Assembly (NCBI GenBank): GCA_028291305.1
Contig: JAQGII010000021.1
Span: 1-17,615, forward strand
Source: Caulobacteraceae bacterium
GTDB taxonomy: Bacteria > Pseudomonadota > Alphaproteobacteria > Caulobacterales > Caulobacteraceae
Reading direction: 5' to 3'
Length of the DNA stretch: 17,615 bases
Shown: piece after piece, positions 1 to 6,657 of the stretch
Layout: every line of letters starts with the position of its first letter
How positions within the stretch are numbered: position 1 is the stretch's first letter
Made by a program: the position numbers and the translations under genes
The notes under the pieces: model-generated
What the model was told of the DNA's origin: nothing
Database searches by the model: none
The model's input: only the letters and a program-made list of their open reading frames with translations

Positions 1-2
1 CC

Positions 3-362
<360 letters not shown>

Positions 363-369
363 CCACCCA

Positions 370-401
370 CCGCTCATCGCCGCCTTCGCGGGGATGAGCG
401 G
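370..401. repeat. Palindromic hairpin element after the DAHP synthase gene
   Basis: CCGCTCATC at 370-378 is the exact reverse complement of GATGAGCGG at 393-401. An inner CCGC (380-383) pairs with GCGG (388-391) around a CTTC loop, giving a nearly perfect 13-bp stem. There is no run of T after it, so it is not a classical intrinsic terminator. It may still end or protect the upstream transcript. From memory, similar CCCCGCGAAGGCGGGG-type palindromes are dispersed in Caulobacterales and Sphingomonadales genomes, so it is probably a mobile or REP-like repeat. An ATG at 394, in frame with the MATE gene, lies inside the right arm. Confidence 0.7.
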
Positions 402-414
402 ATATCTGGAAATC

Positions 415-1758
415 ATGCAGCCTGATCCGAACCCCTGGCGGCGCGACCTGGCGGTGCTGCTGCGGCTGACCGGGCCGGTGGCGGCGGCGCGCCTGGGCGT
501 GATGGCCATGGGGCTGACCGACGCCCTGGTGGTGGGGCGCTATTCGGCCGAGCAGCTGGGCTTCCAGGCCCTCGGCTGGACCCTGCCGGCGGTGGCCATG
601 GTGGGGGCCATGGGCTTCCTGTCGGGCGTCCAGGTGATGGCGGCGCGCTATATCGGCGAAGGACGGCCCGAGCTGACCGGCGGCGTGCTGCGGCGCGGCC
701 TGCGCTACGCCCTCGGCCTCGGCCTCGGCGGCGGCCTGTTCCTGATCCTGTTCGGCCCGGCCATCCTCGAGAGCTTCCACATGGCGCCGGGACTGGCGCA
801 AGGCGCAACGCCGGCCCTGCGCATCTTCGCCCTGTCGCTGCCGGCGGTGCTGCTGGGGACCTGCGGCGGCCTGTACCTGGAAGCCGTCGGCAAGCCGTCG
901 GTCAGCATGGGTGCGATGTGGGCGGCCAACCTGGTCAACCTGGCCCTGGACCTGCTGCTGGTGCCGGGGAGCTTCGGCCTGCCGGCCCTGGGCGCGGCCG
1001 GCGCGGCCTGCGCCACCCTGGGCGCGCGGCTGTTCCTGGCGGCGGTGCTGCTGATCTACATCTTCCGCATGAAACAGGCCCGCGTCCTGGGCCTGTTCGA
1101 GCCGGCCCGCGACGGGCACGCGGCGGCGGTCGAGCAGCGCCGGCTGGGCTACGGGGCCGGGGCCTCGCAGCTGGTGGAGTCGGCGGCGTTTTCCGGCATG
1201 AACGTGGTCGCCGGCTGGATCGGGGCCCTGACGGTGGCCGGCTGGGCGGTGGTGCTGAACGTCTCGGCCATCGTGTTCATGGCCCCGCTGGGCCTGTCGA
1301 CGGCCACGGCGGTGCTGGTCGGCCACGCCTATGGCGCGCGCGACGCGGCGGGGGTCAGGCGGGCGGCGGTGCTCGGCTTCCTGACCGCGACTGCCTACGG
1401 GGTGCTGGTCGGCGTCCCGGTGTTCCTGCTGCGCCGGCCGCTCGCGGCGGCCTACAGCGCCGACCCGGCGCTGACCGCCCTGGCCGCCGGGGGGCTGGGC
1501 CTGGCGGCGCTGTTCTTCGCCGCCGACGCCGTGCAGGTGGTGGCCGCCCAGGCGCTGCGGGCGAGGGCGGACGTGCTCGCGCCCACCGTCACCCACATCG
1601 CCAGCTATGCGGTGGTCATGCTGCCGCTGGGTTGGCTGCTGGCCCTGCGCCTGGACATGGACCTGACCGGCATCCTGCTGGCCGTGGTGATCGCCAGCTT
1701 CCTGTCGGCGGGCCTGCTGATCGGCCGCTTCTGGGTGCTGGCGCGGCGCGAGGCCTAG
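415..1758 (+). CDS. MATE-family multidrug/toxin efflux transporter
   Basis: This encodes about 447 residues and is strongly hydrophobic throughout, with roughly twelve membrane segments in two similar halves. That is the normal size and layout of MATE (NorM/DinF-like) exporters. These proteins use an Na+ or H+ gradient to expel cationic drugs or metabolites across the inner membrane. The N-terminal part reads L-L-R-L-T-G-P-V-A-A-A-R-L-G then M-G-L-T-D-A-L-V-V-G-R, the usual first helix and loop of the family. G-F-L-S-G-V-Q-V-M-A-A-R-Y-I-G-E follows. ATG 415 is preferred because a GGA lies about 5 bases upstream. The in-frame ATG at 394 sits inside a hairpin arm, and using it would add seven residues. 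The substrate cannot be told from sequence. The TAG stop (1756-1758) overlaps the first bases of a repeat. Confidence 0.92.
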   Translation: MQPDPNPWRRDLAVLLRLTGPVAAARLGVMAMGLTDALVVGRYSAEQLGFQALGWTLPAVAMVGAMGFLSGVQVMAARYIGEGRPELTGGVLRRGLRYALGLGLGGGLFLILFGPAILESFHMAPGLAQGATPALRIFALSLPAVLLGTCGGLYLEAVGKPSVSMGAMWAANLVNLALDLLLVPGSFGLPALGAAGAACATLGARLFLAAVLLIYIFRMKQARVLGLFEPARDGHAAAVEQRRLGYGAGASQLVESAAFSGMNVVAGWIGALTVAGWAVVLNVSAIVFMAPLGLSTATAVLVGHAYGARDAAGVRRAAVLGFLTATAYGVLVGVPVFLLRRPLAAAYSADPALTALAAGGLGLAALFFAADAVQVVAAQALRARADVLAPTVTHIASYAVVMLPLGWLLALRLDMDLTGILLAVVIASFLSAGLLIGRFWVLARREA

Positions 1759-1870
1759 AGCCTTTCCGGTTCAAATGGAAGCATTTGAACCGGATAAAAA
1801 GGCTCTAAATCAAAATGTTAGAGCACGTCGGGCGGCGAAACCGGCATCCACTTTCGCCTGACGTGCTAGA
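1756..1870. repeat. Composite palindromic repeat, copy 1 (complete)
   Basis: Two stem-loops stand side by side. In stem I, AGAGCC (1757-1762) pairs with GGCTCT (1801-1806), and CCGGTTCAAATG (1766-1777) pairs exactly with CATTTGAACCGG (1782-1793) around a GAAG loop. In stem II, AGCACGTC (1822-1829) pairs with GACGTGCT (1860-1867), and further partial pairing runs inward (GGCG/GAAA against TTTCGCC). A second copy in the same orientation lies at 4335-4416. The core of stem II resembles dispersed alphaproteobacterial palindromes with an AAAGTGGxxxCCGGTTT core. That likeness is from memory. The element fills the whole gap between two convergent genes and contains both of their stop codons, so it probably also acts as a two-way transcription terminator. 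Confidence 0.85.
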
Positions 1871-2249
1871 GCCAGCGCAACGCCGCTTCGGCGCTGTCGT
1901 CGGGCCGGGTGTTGAAGGCGATGGTCGCCTGGGGCGCGTGCCGGTGGACGGCGTTGATCACCTTCTCGAACAGCCTGAGGCTGGACGGCGGGGTGCGCAC
2001 GCCGGCGCCGACGACGACGCAGTCGTAGGCCATGCGCCTGAGCTGTTCGGCGATCACCGCCTCGGCCGTCTCGCCCTTGTCGGTCATGCACAGGTCGCAG
2101 CGGTATCCCTGGTCCGTCAGCTGCCGCCGCGCGGCCGCCAGCCCCGCCCGCACCTTGTCGGCGGTCAGCCCCGGGGGAAGGGCGGGATCGGAGAAATCGA
2201 CGGTGTCCGGGTCCTGCCCGACGATCAGCACTGTACGCGAATTGGCCAT
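1866..2249 (-). CDS. Conserved hypothetical protein with Rossmann-like sequence pattern (127 aa)
   Basis: This is a soluble 127-residue protein with no signal peptide or membrane segment. The start V-L-I-V-G-Q-D-P-D-T-V-D and a later strand D-C-V-V-V-G-A-G-V-R alternate with amphipathic helices. The end V-I-N-A-V-H-R-H-A-P-Q-A-T-I-A-F-N-T-R-P-D-D looks like a conserved family signature. Similar short proteobacterial proteins are annotated only as hypothetical, so no function is claimed. The start ATG (2249) has an AGAGG-type ribosome site about 5 bases upstream. It lies 19 bases after the stop of the 296-aa gene on the same strand, so the two probably form an operon. Its TAG stop (1868-1866) falls in the edge of the palindromic repeat, so the last residues could have been altered by repeat insertion. 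Confidence 0.75.
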   Translation of the reverse strand: MANSRTVLIVGQDPDTVDFSDPALPPGLTADKVRAGLAAARRQLTDQGYRCDLCMTDKGETAEAVIAEQLRRMAYDCVVVGAGVRTPPSSLRLFEKVINAVHRHAPQATIAFNTRPDDSAEAALRWL

Positions 2250-2268
2250 GCCGCCCTCTCAAGCTTCC

Positions 2269-3159
2269 TCAGACGTTGAGGATCCAGCCCTCTTGTTGCT
2301 CGACGGCGGCGACCTCGGCCTCGGCCGCCGTGTTGGGCGCCGCCAGGGCCGCGCCGAGCTTGCCGGCCTCGTCGAGCCGGGCGATGCGTTCGGCCAGGCC
2401 GCGCACCTGCGCCAGCTCCTTGGACTCGCCGGGTTGGGGCGTGACGGGCTGCAGGCCCAGCTGCACCTCCACCGCCAGGGCCTCGGCGCCATCCAGGTCC
2501 GCCGGGGTCACGGCTTTCCAGCCGGTCTCGAACGGCCACACCTTGACCGCCTCGCCCCGGGCCTTCTTCAGCCGCTTGAGCACGGGGATGCCCAGGATCG
2601 CCTGGCCGCCGATGGCTCCGGCGTAATACAGCTTCCAGATCGACGCGCCCTTCACCGCCTGGTCGGCGTAGCGGAACTCCGGCAGGTCGTCCGGCCCGTG
2701 GTCATGCGGCCGCTTGGGCTGCAGGGTGGTCAGGGTGTCGCGCGGCGGGCAGCCCCAGAACGGGAACGGCCCCTCGGTGGTGCGCCGGTTGATCTCGGCC
2801 CCGACGCCGAAACGGTTGTTGGTGTTGTCGGCCTTGTCCTTGACCATCTTGTCCAGATAGTCCCAGACCGCTTGCCACGGCGCGCCGCCCAGCTTCAGCG
2901 CCCCGGCCAGTCCGCGCGGGAAGCCGAGGGGGAAGTCGAAGCCGAGGAGGGCGCGCTCGTTGCGCTTCTTCAGGTCGTCGAGGATCAGGCCGAGGCGCTT
3001 TTCCGCCTCCATCCGTGTGGCGGGCGCATAGGATTCGAACGCCAGGCGGAAGCGCACGTCGCGCTTCAACACGCCGATGACGATAGGGTCGGCCCCCACG
3101 CCGGCCTTGGCGGCGGCGCTCCAGTCGACGATCACATAGGCGTTGAACAAGCGGGCCAC
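2269..3159 (-). CDS. Conserved hypothetical protein, possible RNase H-like (DUF429-like) fold
   Basis: From GTG 3159 the product is 296 residues and soluble. GTG 3159 is preferred because GGAG lies at 3169-3166, six bases upstream. An in-frame TTG at 3171 would add four residues and has no clear ribosome site. Near the N terminus is Y-V-I-V-D-W-S-A, then L-L-G-F-D-F-P-L-G-F-P, and later G-P-F-P-F-W-G, A-G-A-I-G-G-Q-A-I-L-G-I-P and V-W-P-F-E-T. Acidic residues placed at the ends of predicted strands (D in VDWS, D in GFDFP, E in PFET) suggest an RNase H/actin-type fold as in DUF429-like proteins. That is inference. Relatives in alphaproteobacteria have been given cofactor-biosynthesis names that I do not consider supported. 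It is the first gene of a probable two-gene operon with the 127-aa gene and diverges from the dehydrogenase gene. Confidence 0.78.
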   Translation of the reverse strand: MARLFNAYVIVDWSAAAKAGVGADPIVIGVLKRDVRFRLAFESYAPATRMEAEKRLGLILDDLKKRNERALLGFDFPLGFPRGLAGALKLGGAPWQAVWDYLDKMVKDKADNTNNRFGVGAEINRRTTEGPFPFWGCPPRDTLTTLQPKRPHDHGPDDLPEFRYADQAVKGASIWKLYYAGAIGGQAILGIPVLKRLKKARGEAVKVWPFETGWKAVTPADLDGAEALAVEVQLGLQPVTPQPGESKELAQVRGLAERIARLDEAGKLGAALAAPNTAAEAEVAAVEQQEGWILNV

Positions 3160-3315
3160 GACAGGCTCCAATAAAAAGGACCGGCGGATTTAGCCCAAGC
3201 AGGGGCATTGCGGAAAGGCCGAGCAACAAATCGCTATCAAACGTGATCGTTCCTGACTTGCGTGCGATGCTGTGGCCGGACATTTTCCGCCCGCTTTTCC
3301 ACAGGTTGGACTTCG

Positions 3316-4236
3316 ATGGATGATCTGAAGGTGGGCGTGGTCGGCGCCGGAGTGTTCGGCGGTTACCACGCCAACAAGTACGCCAGCCTCCCGGGAGTGC
3401 GGCTGATCGGCATTGTGGACGCCGAAGCGGAACGCGCGGTCGCCCTGGCCGGCAAGCTGGGCGTCGCGGCCTTCACCGACCTCGACAGCTTCCTCGCCGA
3501 GGTCGACGTCGTCACCATCGCCGCGCCCGCCTCGACCCACGCCGAGATCGCGCGGCAGGCCCTCAACTGGGGCCGCCACGTCTATGTCGAAAAGCCGCTG
3601 GCGTTGAACGTGGCGGACGGGCGGGCCCTGGTCGCCCTGGCCGAGGCCAAGGGGCTGACGCTGGCGGCGGGCCACCAGGAGCGCGCCATCTTCCGCGCCG
3701 TGGGCCTGCTGGACGCGCCCGAGACGCCGGTGCGGATCGAGGCGGTGCGCCGCTCGTCCTATTATCCCGGCCGGGGGACGGACGTGTCCTGCGTGCTGGA
3801 CATGATGATCCACGACCTGGACATGGCCCTGGCGCTGAACCCCACGCCGCCGACCGAACTGCGGGCCGAGGGCAGGATCGTGCACGGCCCCCGGCTGGAC
3901 GAGGCCTCCACCGAGATGACCTTCGCCGACGGCATGGAGCTGACTGTCGACTGCTCGCGCCTGGACGAGGGCCGCGTGCGCACCATGCGCATCGTCTATC
4001 CCTCCGGCGCCGTGGAGATCGACTTCATGACCCGCGCCTTCAGCAACGGCGCGGCCTTCCCCCTCGATCCCGATTTCGCCGAAACCCCCGACGGCAAGGA
4101 TCCGCTGGGGGCCAGCGTCACGGCCTTCCTCGACGCAGTGCGGGGCCGCGCGGAGCGACCGCTGGTGACGGGCGGGGAGGCGCTGGAGGCGCTCGACCTG
4201 GCGCTGAGGGTCGAGGGCGCGGCCAGACCGCGATGA
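3316..4236 (+). CDS. Gfo/Idh/MocA-family NAD(P)-dependent dehydrogenase
   Basis: This is a 306-residue cytoplasmic oxidoreductase. The N-terminal Rossmann domain starts V-G-V-V-G-A-G-V-F-G (about residues 6-15, dinucleotide binding). The family signature E-K-P-L is at residues 92-95, its lysine being the usual catalytic residue. M-M-I-H-D-L-D-M places H166-D167 in the substrate site, as in Gfo/Idh/MocA enzymes. These enzymes oxidise or reduce sugars, inositols or related alcohols. The pattern G-H-Q-E-R and R-G-T-D-V-S-C-V-L-D-M recalls relatives that sit near lipid A genes in other alphaproteobacteria, which could mean a UDP-sugar substrate. No lpx gene is present here, so this is a weak guess. 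ATG 3316 is chosen because it lies just before the Rossmann motif with GGA five bases upstream. The longer frame from 3262 adds an unconvincing leader. The stop overlaps the next start (ATGA). Confidence 0.9.
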   Translation: MDDLKVGVVGAGVFGGYHANKYASLPGVRLIGIVDAEAERAVALAGKLGVAAFTDLDSFLAEVDVVTIAAPASTHAEIARQALNWGRHVYVEKPLALNVADGRALVALAEAKGLTLAAGHQERAIFRAVGLLDAPETPVRIEAVRRSSYYPGRGTDVSCVLDMMIHDLDMALALNPTPPTELRAEGRIVHGPRLDEASTEMTFADGMELTVDCSRLDEGRVRTMRIVYPSGAVEIDFMTRAFSNGAAFPLDPDFAETPDGKDPLGASVTAFLDAVRGRAERPLVTGGEALEALDLALRVEGAARPR

Positions 4237-4406
4237 AGCAGAGCGCGGAGCGCGCCGGCGCCTGGACCCGCACGTCGCGGATCATCAAGGCGCCGCCCCA
4301 GGCGCTCTACGACGCCTTCATGGACCCGGCCGCGCCGGATAAAAAGGCTCTAAATCATAGCGTTAGAGCACGTCGGGCGGCGAAACCGGTATCCACTTTC
4401 CCCTGA
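4233..4406 (+). pseudogene. Truncated AHSA1/SRPBCC-like gene joined to a palindromic repeat
   Basis: The ATG at 4233 overlaps the stop of the dehydrogenase gene in an ATGA junction. The first 34 or so codons read W-T-R-T-S-R-I-I-K-A-P then L-Y-D-A-F-M-D-P-A-A. This is the typical start of AHSA1 (activator of Hsp90 ATPase homologue)/SRPBCC-domain proteins, which are usually about 140-160 residues. From base 4335 the sequence is repeat copy 2, and the frame runs through it to a TGA at 4404-4406, giving only 57 codons. The beta-grip and C-terminal helix of the domain are missing and nothing downstream restores them. The product cannot be a working SRPBCC domain. The overlap suggests that the intact gene was once translationally coupled to the dehydrogenase. 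Confidence 0.75.
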
Positions 4407-4416
4407 CGTGCTCTAG
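4335..4416. repeat. Composite palindromic repeat, copy 2 (left arm missing)
   Basis: From CCGGAT (4335-4340) onward this matches copy 1 (from 1790) with a few substitutions, in the same orientation. It ends at GACGTGCT (4405-4412) plus CTAG. Stem II is complete, with AGCACGTC pairing with GACGTGCT. Stem I keeps only its right arm (CCGG, ATAAAAA, GGCTCT), and the left arm is replaced by coding sequence of the AHSA1-like gene. A complete element cut by a deletion explains this better than a clean insertion. Confidence 0.85.
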
Positions 4417-4652
4417 TCCCGCCGACGCGCCGGGCGGGAGCTGGAAATCAATGCTGGAACCGAGAACACGTGCGGCAAAGGCGCGCACAAGCTCTGCTTT
4501 GGGCCCGGACGGTCTTAGCTGATACGGGAGTGGCAGCGGAAAATCGTGGCGGCTTAGGTCAAATCGAGTATTGCGAAACCGAAGGTTCTGACCGAATACT
4601 GATTTCTGGGCGACGGACGCAACTTGTTTGACCTTCTCCGTCAGGGGCGACA
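4417..4652. other. Unexplained less GC-rich spacer before the HWE kinase gene
   Basis: About 236 bases contain no gene I can recognise, and the composition is visibly less GC-rich than the neighbours. A minus-strand frame without stops runs from a TTG at 4653 down to 4363 and into the repeat (96 codons). It has no ribosome site, no known motif and an end made of repeat sequence, so I do not call it a gene. TTGCGA (4571-4576) and AATACT (4595-4600), 18 bases apart, could be a promoter for the kinase gene, but the match is weak. AGGGGC at 4643-4648 is a good ribosome site for the ATG at 4653. The stretch may hold remains of DNA left by the deletion that cut the AHSA1-like gene. Confidence 0.4.
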
Positions 4653-5978
4653 ATGGTTGACGAGGCCAACGAGCTGCGGATGTCTTCCGAGTGCGATATG
4701 ATGCGCGCCGTTGCCCTGCTGGAGGGCGTGCGGGACGCTTTCTACGCGGTGGGCGACGACTGGCGCGTCACCTACTTCAACAAGGCCTGCCAGGATTACT
4801 TCCATATACCGCGAGACGAGGCGATCGGGCGCAACATCGTCGAGGCGATCCCCGGGGTTCCGCAGCGGATACTGGACGCCATCGGCCGAGCCCTGGGCGG
4901 GCGGTCCCAGGAGATGGAATTCAGGTCCCGCTTCAGCGACCGCATAATCTCGTTTCAGGCGTTCCCGATCCACCGCGGATGCGGCGTCACCTTCAGAGAC
5001 GTGACGGATCATCGGATGCTGGAAGCGGAGGCCTTCGTCAGCGCAGCGGAACTGAGCACGATCTACGAGAGCGCGCCCGTGGGGCTCGCGCTTCTGGATA
5101 GGGACCTGCGGTATGTGCGCGTCAATGCGGCGCTCGCCCAGACGAACGGAGTGTCGGCGCAGGGGCATATCGGGCTGGCGATCGGGGAGGTGGTCCCTGA
5201 CCTCCCGCCGCACATTGCAGAGAAGTTCAGGGAGGTTTTCGCCACGGGCATGCCGGTGTTCGATCTGGAGGTGAGCGGCGCCACCGCCGCCCGGCCCGGG
5301 GAGATGAGGACCTGGATCGAGAATATCGCGCCGGTCCGTCAGATCGACGGACGCGTGCAATCCATCCTGGTCAGCGTCCTTGAGATTACGGAACGCAAGC
5401 AGGCCGAGGCGAGGGTGAAGCTTCTATTGGACGAGATGAACCACAGGGTGAAGAACACCCTGGTGACGATCCAGTCGATCGCATCCCAGACTTTGCAGAA
5501 GAACACCAACCTCCAGCAGTTCAAGGAGGAATTCGAGTCGCGTCTTGTCTCGATAGCCAAGACCCATGACGTCCTGACGGCGCAGAACTGGGACGGCGCC
5601 GAGCTCTCCGATCTGCTCAAGGGGGAACTGTCGCCCTATGCCGCGGAGGGCCGCGTCCGCATGGTGGGCGCACGCGTTCGGCTGACCGCCCGTGTGGCGC
5701 TGGCGATGGGCCTGATTGCGCATGAACTCGCCACGAACGCCGCCAAATACGGCGCGCTGTCCACCGCCAACGGCGAAGTCACGGTGGAGTGGACCGTCGA
5801 CGACGGGGTGCTGCGGCTCGTCTGGCAGGAAAGCGGCGGGCCGCCGGTGCAGCCGCCGCAGCAGCGAGGTTTCGGCTCCAAGCTGATCGAGCGGAGCGTG
5901 GCGCGGGAACTCAAGGGCAAGGCTACGCTGGATTTCGCGCCGGAGGGCCTGTCCTGCACCGTCCAGATACCTCTCTAG
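4653..5978 (+). CDS. HWE-family sensor histidine kinase with two PAS-like domains
   Basis: This is a 441-residue soluble sensor kinase with no membrane segment or signal peptide, so it likely senses a cytoplasmic cue. A first PAS-like region spans about residues 20-120 (V-R-D-A-F-Y-A-V-G-D-D-W-R-V-T-Y-F-N-K-A). A second spans about 130-250 (Y-E-S-A-P-V-G-L-A-L-L-D-R-D-L-R-Y-V-R-V-N) and ends in I-T-E-R-K-Q-A-E-A-R. The dimerisation/phosphoacceptor box D-E-M-N-H-R-V-K-N-T-L has H264. The N-box reads H-E-L-A-T-N-A-A-K-Y-G-A-L with N362. The W-x-E-S-G-G-P pattern and G-F-G-S-K-L-I near the end mark the HWE/HisKA_2-type ATPase domain. HWE kinases occur mainly in alphaproteobacteria and often act in general stress or light signalling. 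No response regulator or anti-sigma partner lies nearby, so it is an orphan. Confidence 0.93.
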   Translation: MVDEANELRMSSECDMMRAVALLEGVRDAFYAVGDDWRVTYFNKACQDYFHIPRDEAIGRNIVEAIPGVPQRILDAIGRALGGRSQEMEFRSRFSDRIISFQAFPIHRGCGVTFRDVTDHRMLEAEAFVSAAELSTIYESAPVGLALLDRDLRYVRVNAALAQTNGVSAQGHIGLAIGEVVPDLPPHIAEKFREVFATGMPVFDLEVSGATAARPGEMRTWIENIAPVRQIDGRVQSILVSVLEITERKQAEARVKLLLDEMNHRVKNTLVTIQSIASQTLQKNTNLQQFKEEFESRLVSIAKTHDVLTAQNWDGAELSDLLKGELSPYAAEGRVRMVGARVRLTARVALAMGLIAHELATNAAKYGALSTANGEVTVEWTVDDGVLRLVWQESGGPPVQPPQQRGFGSKLIERSVARELKGKATLDFAPEGLSCTVQIPL

Positions 5979-5993
5979 GCGCCGGTCGGAGAG

Positions 5994-6614
5994 TCAAACG
6001 TCCTCTTCATCCTCGTCCCAGGGCGGCGGTTCGTCCTCGTCGGGCAGGACGGAGGCGAGGGGGGCGGGTTTGGTCAGCATGCGGGCCGGGGCGGGGCGGC
6101 CCAGGATCGCCTCCAGGCTGGTCAGCCAGCGGCGGCCGGCCAGGACGGCCTCGGGAGGAGAGGGGTGTTCGTGGCCCCGGCCGTGGCGGGCGGGCCACAG
6201 CTCCAGTTCGAACTCCGGGTCGCGCGGATTGTTGAAGATCAGCCGCAGCGTGATCTTGCGCGCGCTCATCGGAATCTCGTCGAGCAGCTTGCGCGGCTCC
6301 CCGCGATAGGAACGGGCCAGGACCATGTGGTCGACCATCAGCTCGCCGCCCCTCAGCTGGTCCAGCGTGTAGACCAGGCCCGTGCGTCCCCGGTCCCACA
6401 GCACCGCGATGCGACCGGCGTCGAGGTTGAACGCCAGCGCGCGGCCCAGGCCGCGATCGAGCATGACGCCCTCGGGTTGCGCCGACAGGGCCATGCGCAG
6501 ATAGCGCATGATGCGCCGCTGCTGGTCCAGATAGCGGGCCAGCAGGCCGCCGACGGCGGTCAGGGCGACGCCGGCGATCGCAAGCAACAGGACGAGGCGC
6601 AGGGCGTCGTTCAT
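5994..6614 (-). CDS. Membrane-anchored hypothetical protein with acidic C-terminal tail
   Basis: This encodes 206 residues from ATG 6614. One hydrophobic segment (about residues 5-27, L-R-L-V-L-L-L-A-I-A-G-V-A-L) is followed by a basic R-Y-L-D-Q-Q-R-R-I-M-R stretch. This indicates a single N-terminal membrane anchor with the rest probably in the cytoplasm. The middle alternates strands (A-L-A-F-N-L-D-A-G-R-I-A-V-L-W-D and K-I-T-L-R-L-I-F-N-N-P-R-D). The last 15 residues are almost all D, E and P with one tryptophan. I do not recognise the family. It lies 43 bases downstream of xthA on the same strand and converges on the HWE kinase gene, with only 15 bases between stops and no clear terminator. 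A sigma-73-like promoter at 6625-6651 could give it independent expression. Confidence 0.75.
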   Translation of the reverse strand: MNDALRLVLLLAIAGVALTAVGGLLARYLDQQRRIMRYLRMALSAQPEGVMLDRGLGRALAFNLDAGRIAVLWDRGRTGLVYTLDQLRGGELMVDHMVLARSYRGEPRKLLDEIPMSARKITLRLIFNNPRDPEFELELWPARHGRGHEHPSPPEAVLAGRRWLTSLEAILGRPAPARMLTKPAPLASVLPDEDEPPPWDEDEEDV

Positions 6615-6624
6615 CTCATGCCAA

Positions 6625-6651
6625 GCCTAGCGCCGTTTGCCCATGAGACAA
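6625..6651 (-). promoter_or_regulatory. Candidate sigma-73-type promoter before the 206-aa membrane protein gene
   Basis: On the minus strand TTGTCTC (6651-6645) and GCTAGGC (6631-6625) are 13 bases apart. This resembles the Caulobacter housekeeping pattern of TTGaCgS, 10-14 bases, then GCTANAWC. The start codon at 6614 would be only a few bases past the expected transcription start, giving a very short leader. The match is by eye and the -10 half lacks the usual A-rich end. Confidence 0.35.
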
Positions 6652-6657
6652 ATATTG

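Noticed and set aside
3160..3315. Promoter search between the divergent 296-aa gene and the dehydrogenase
   Set aside because: TTGCGG (3208) and CTATCA (3234) are about 20 bases apart, which is a poor fit. AACGTGATCGTT (3239-3250) is a short palindrome but has no known regulator. Nothing was firm enough to list.
4363..4653. Minus-strand 96-codon frame before the HWE kinase
   Set aside because: It has a TTG start without a ribosome site and no known motif, and its C-terminus is repeat sequence. It is kept only as an observation on the spacer.
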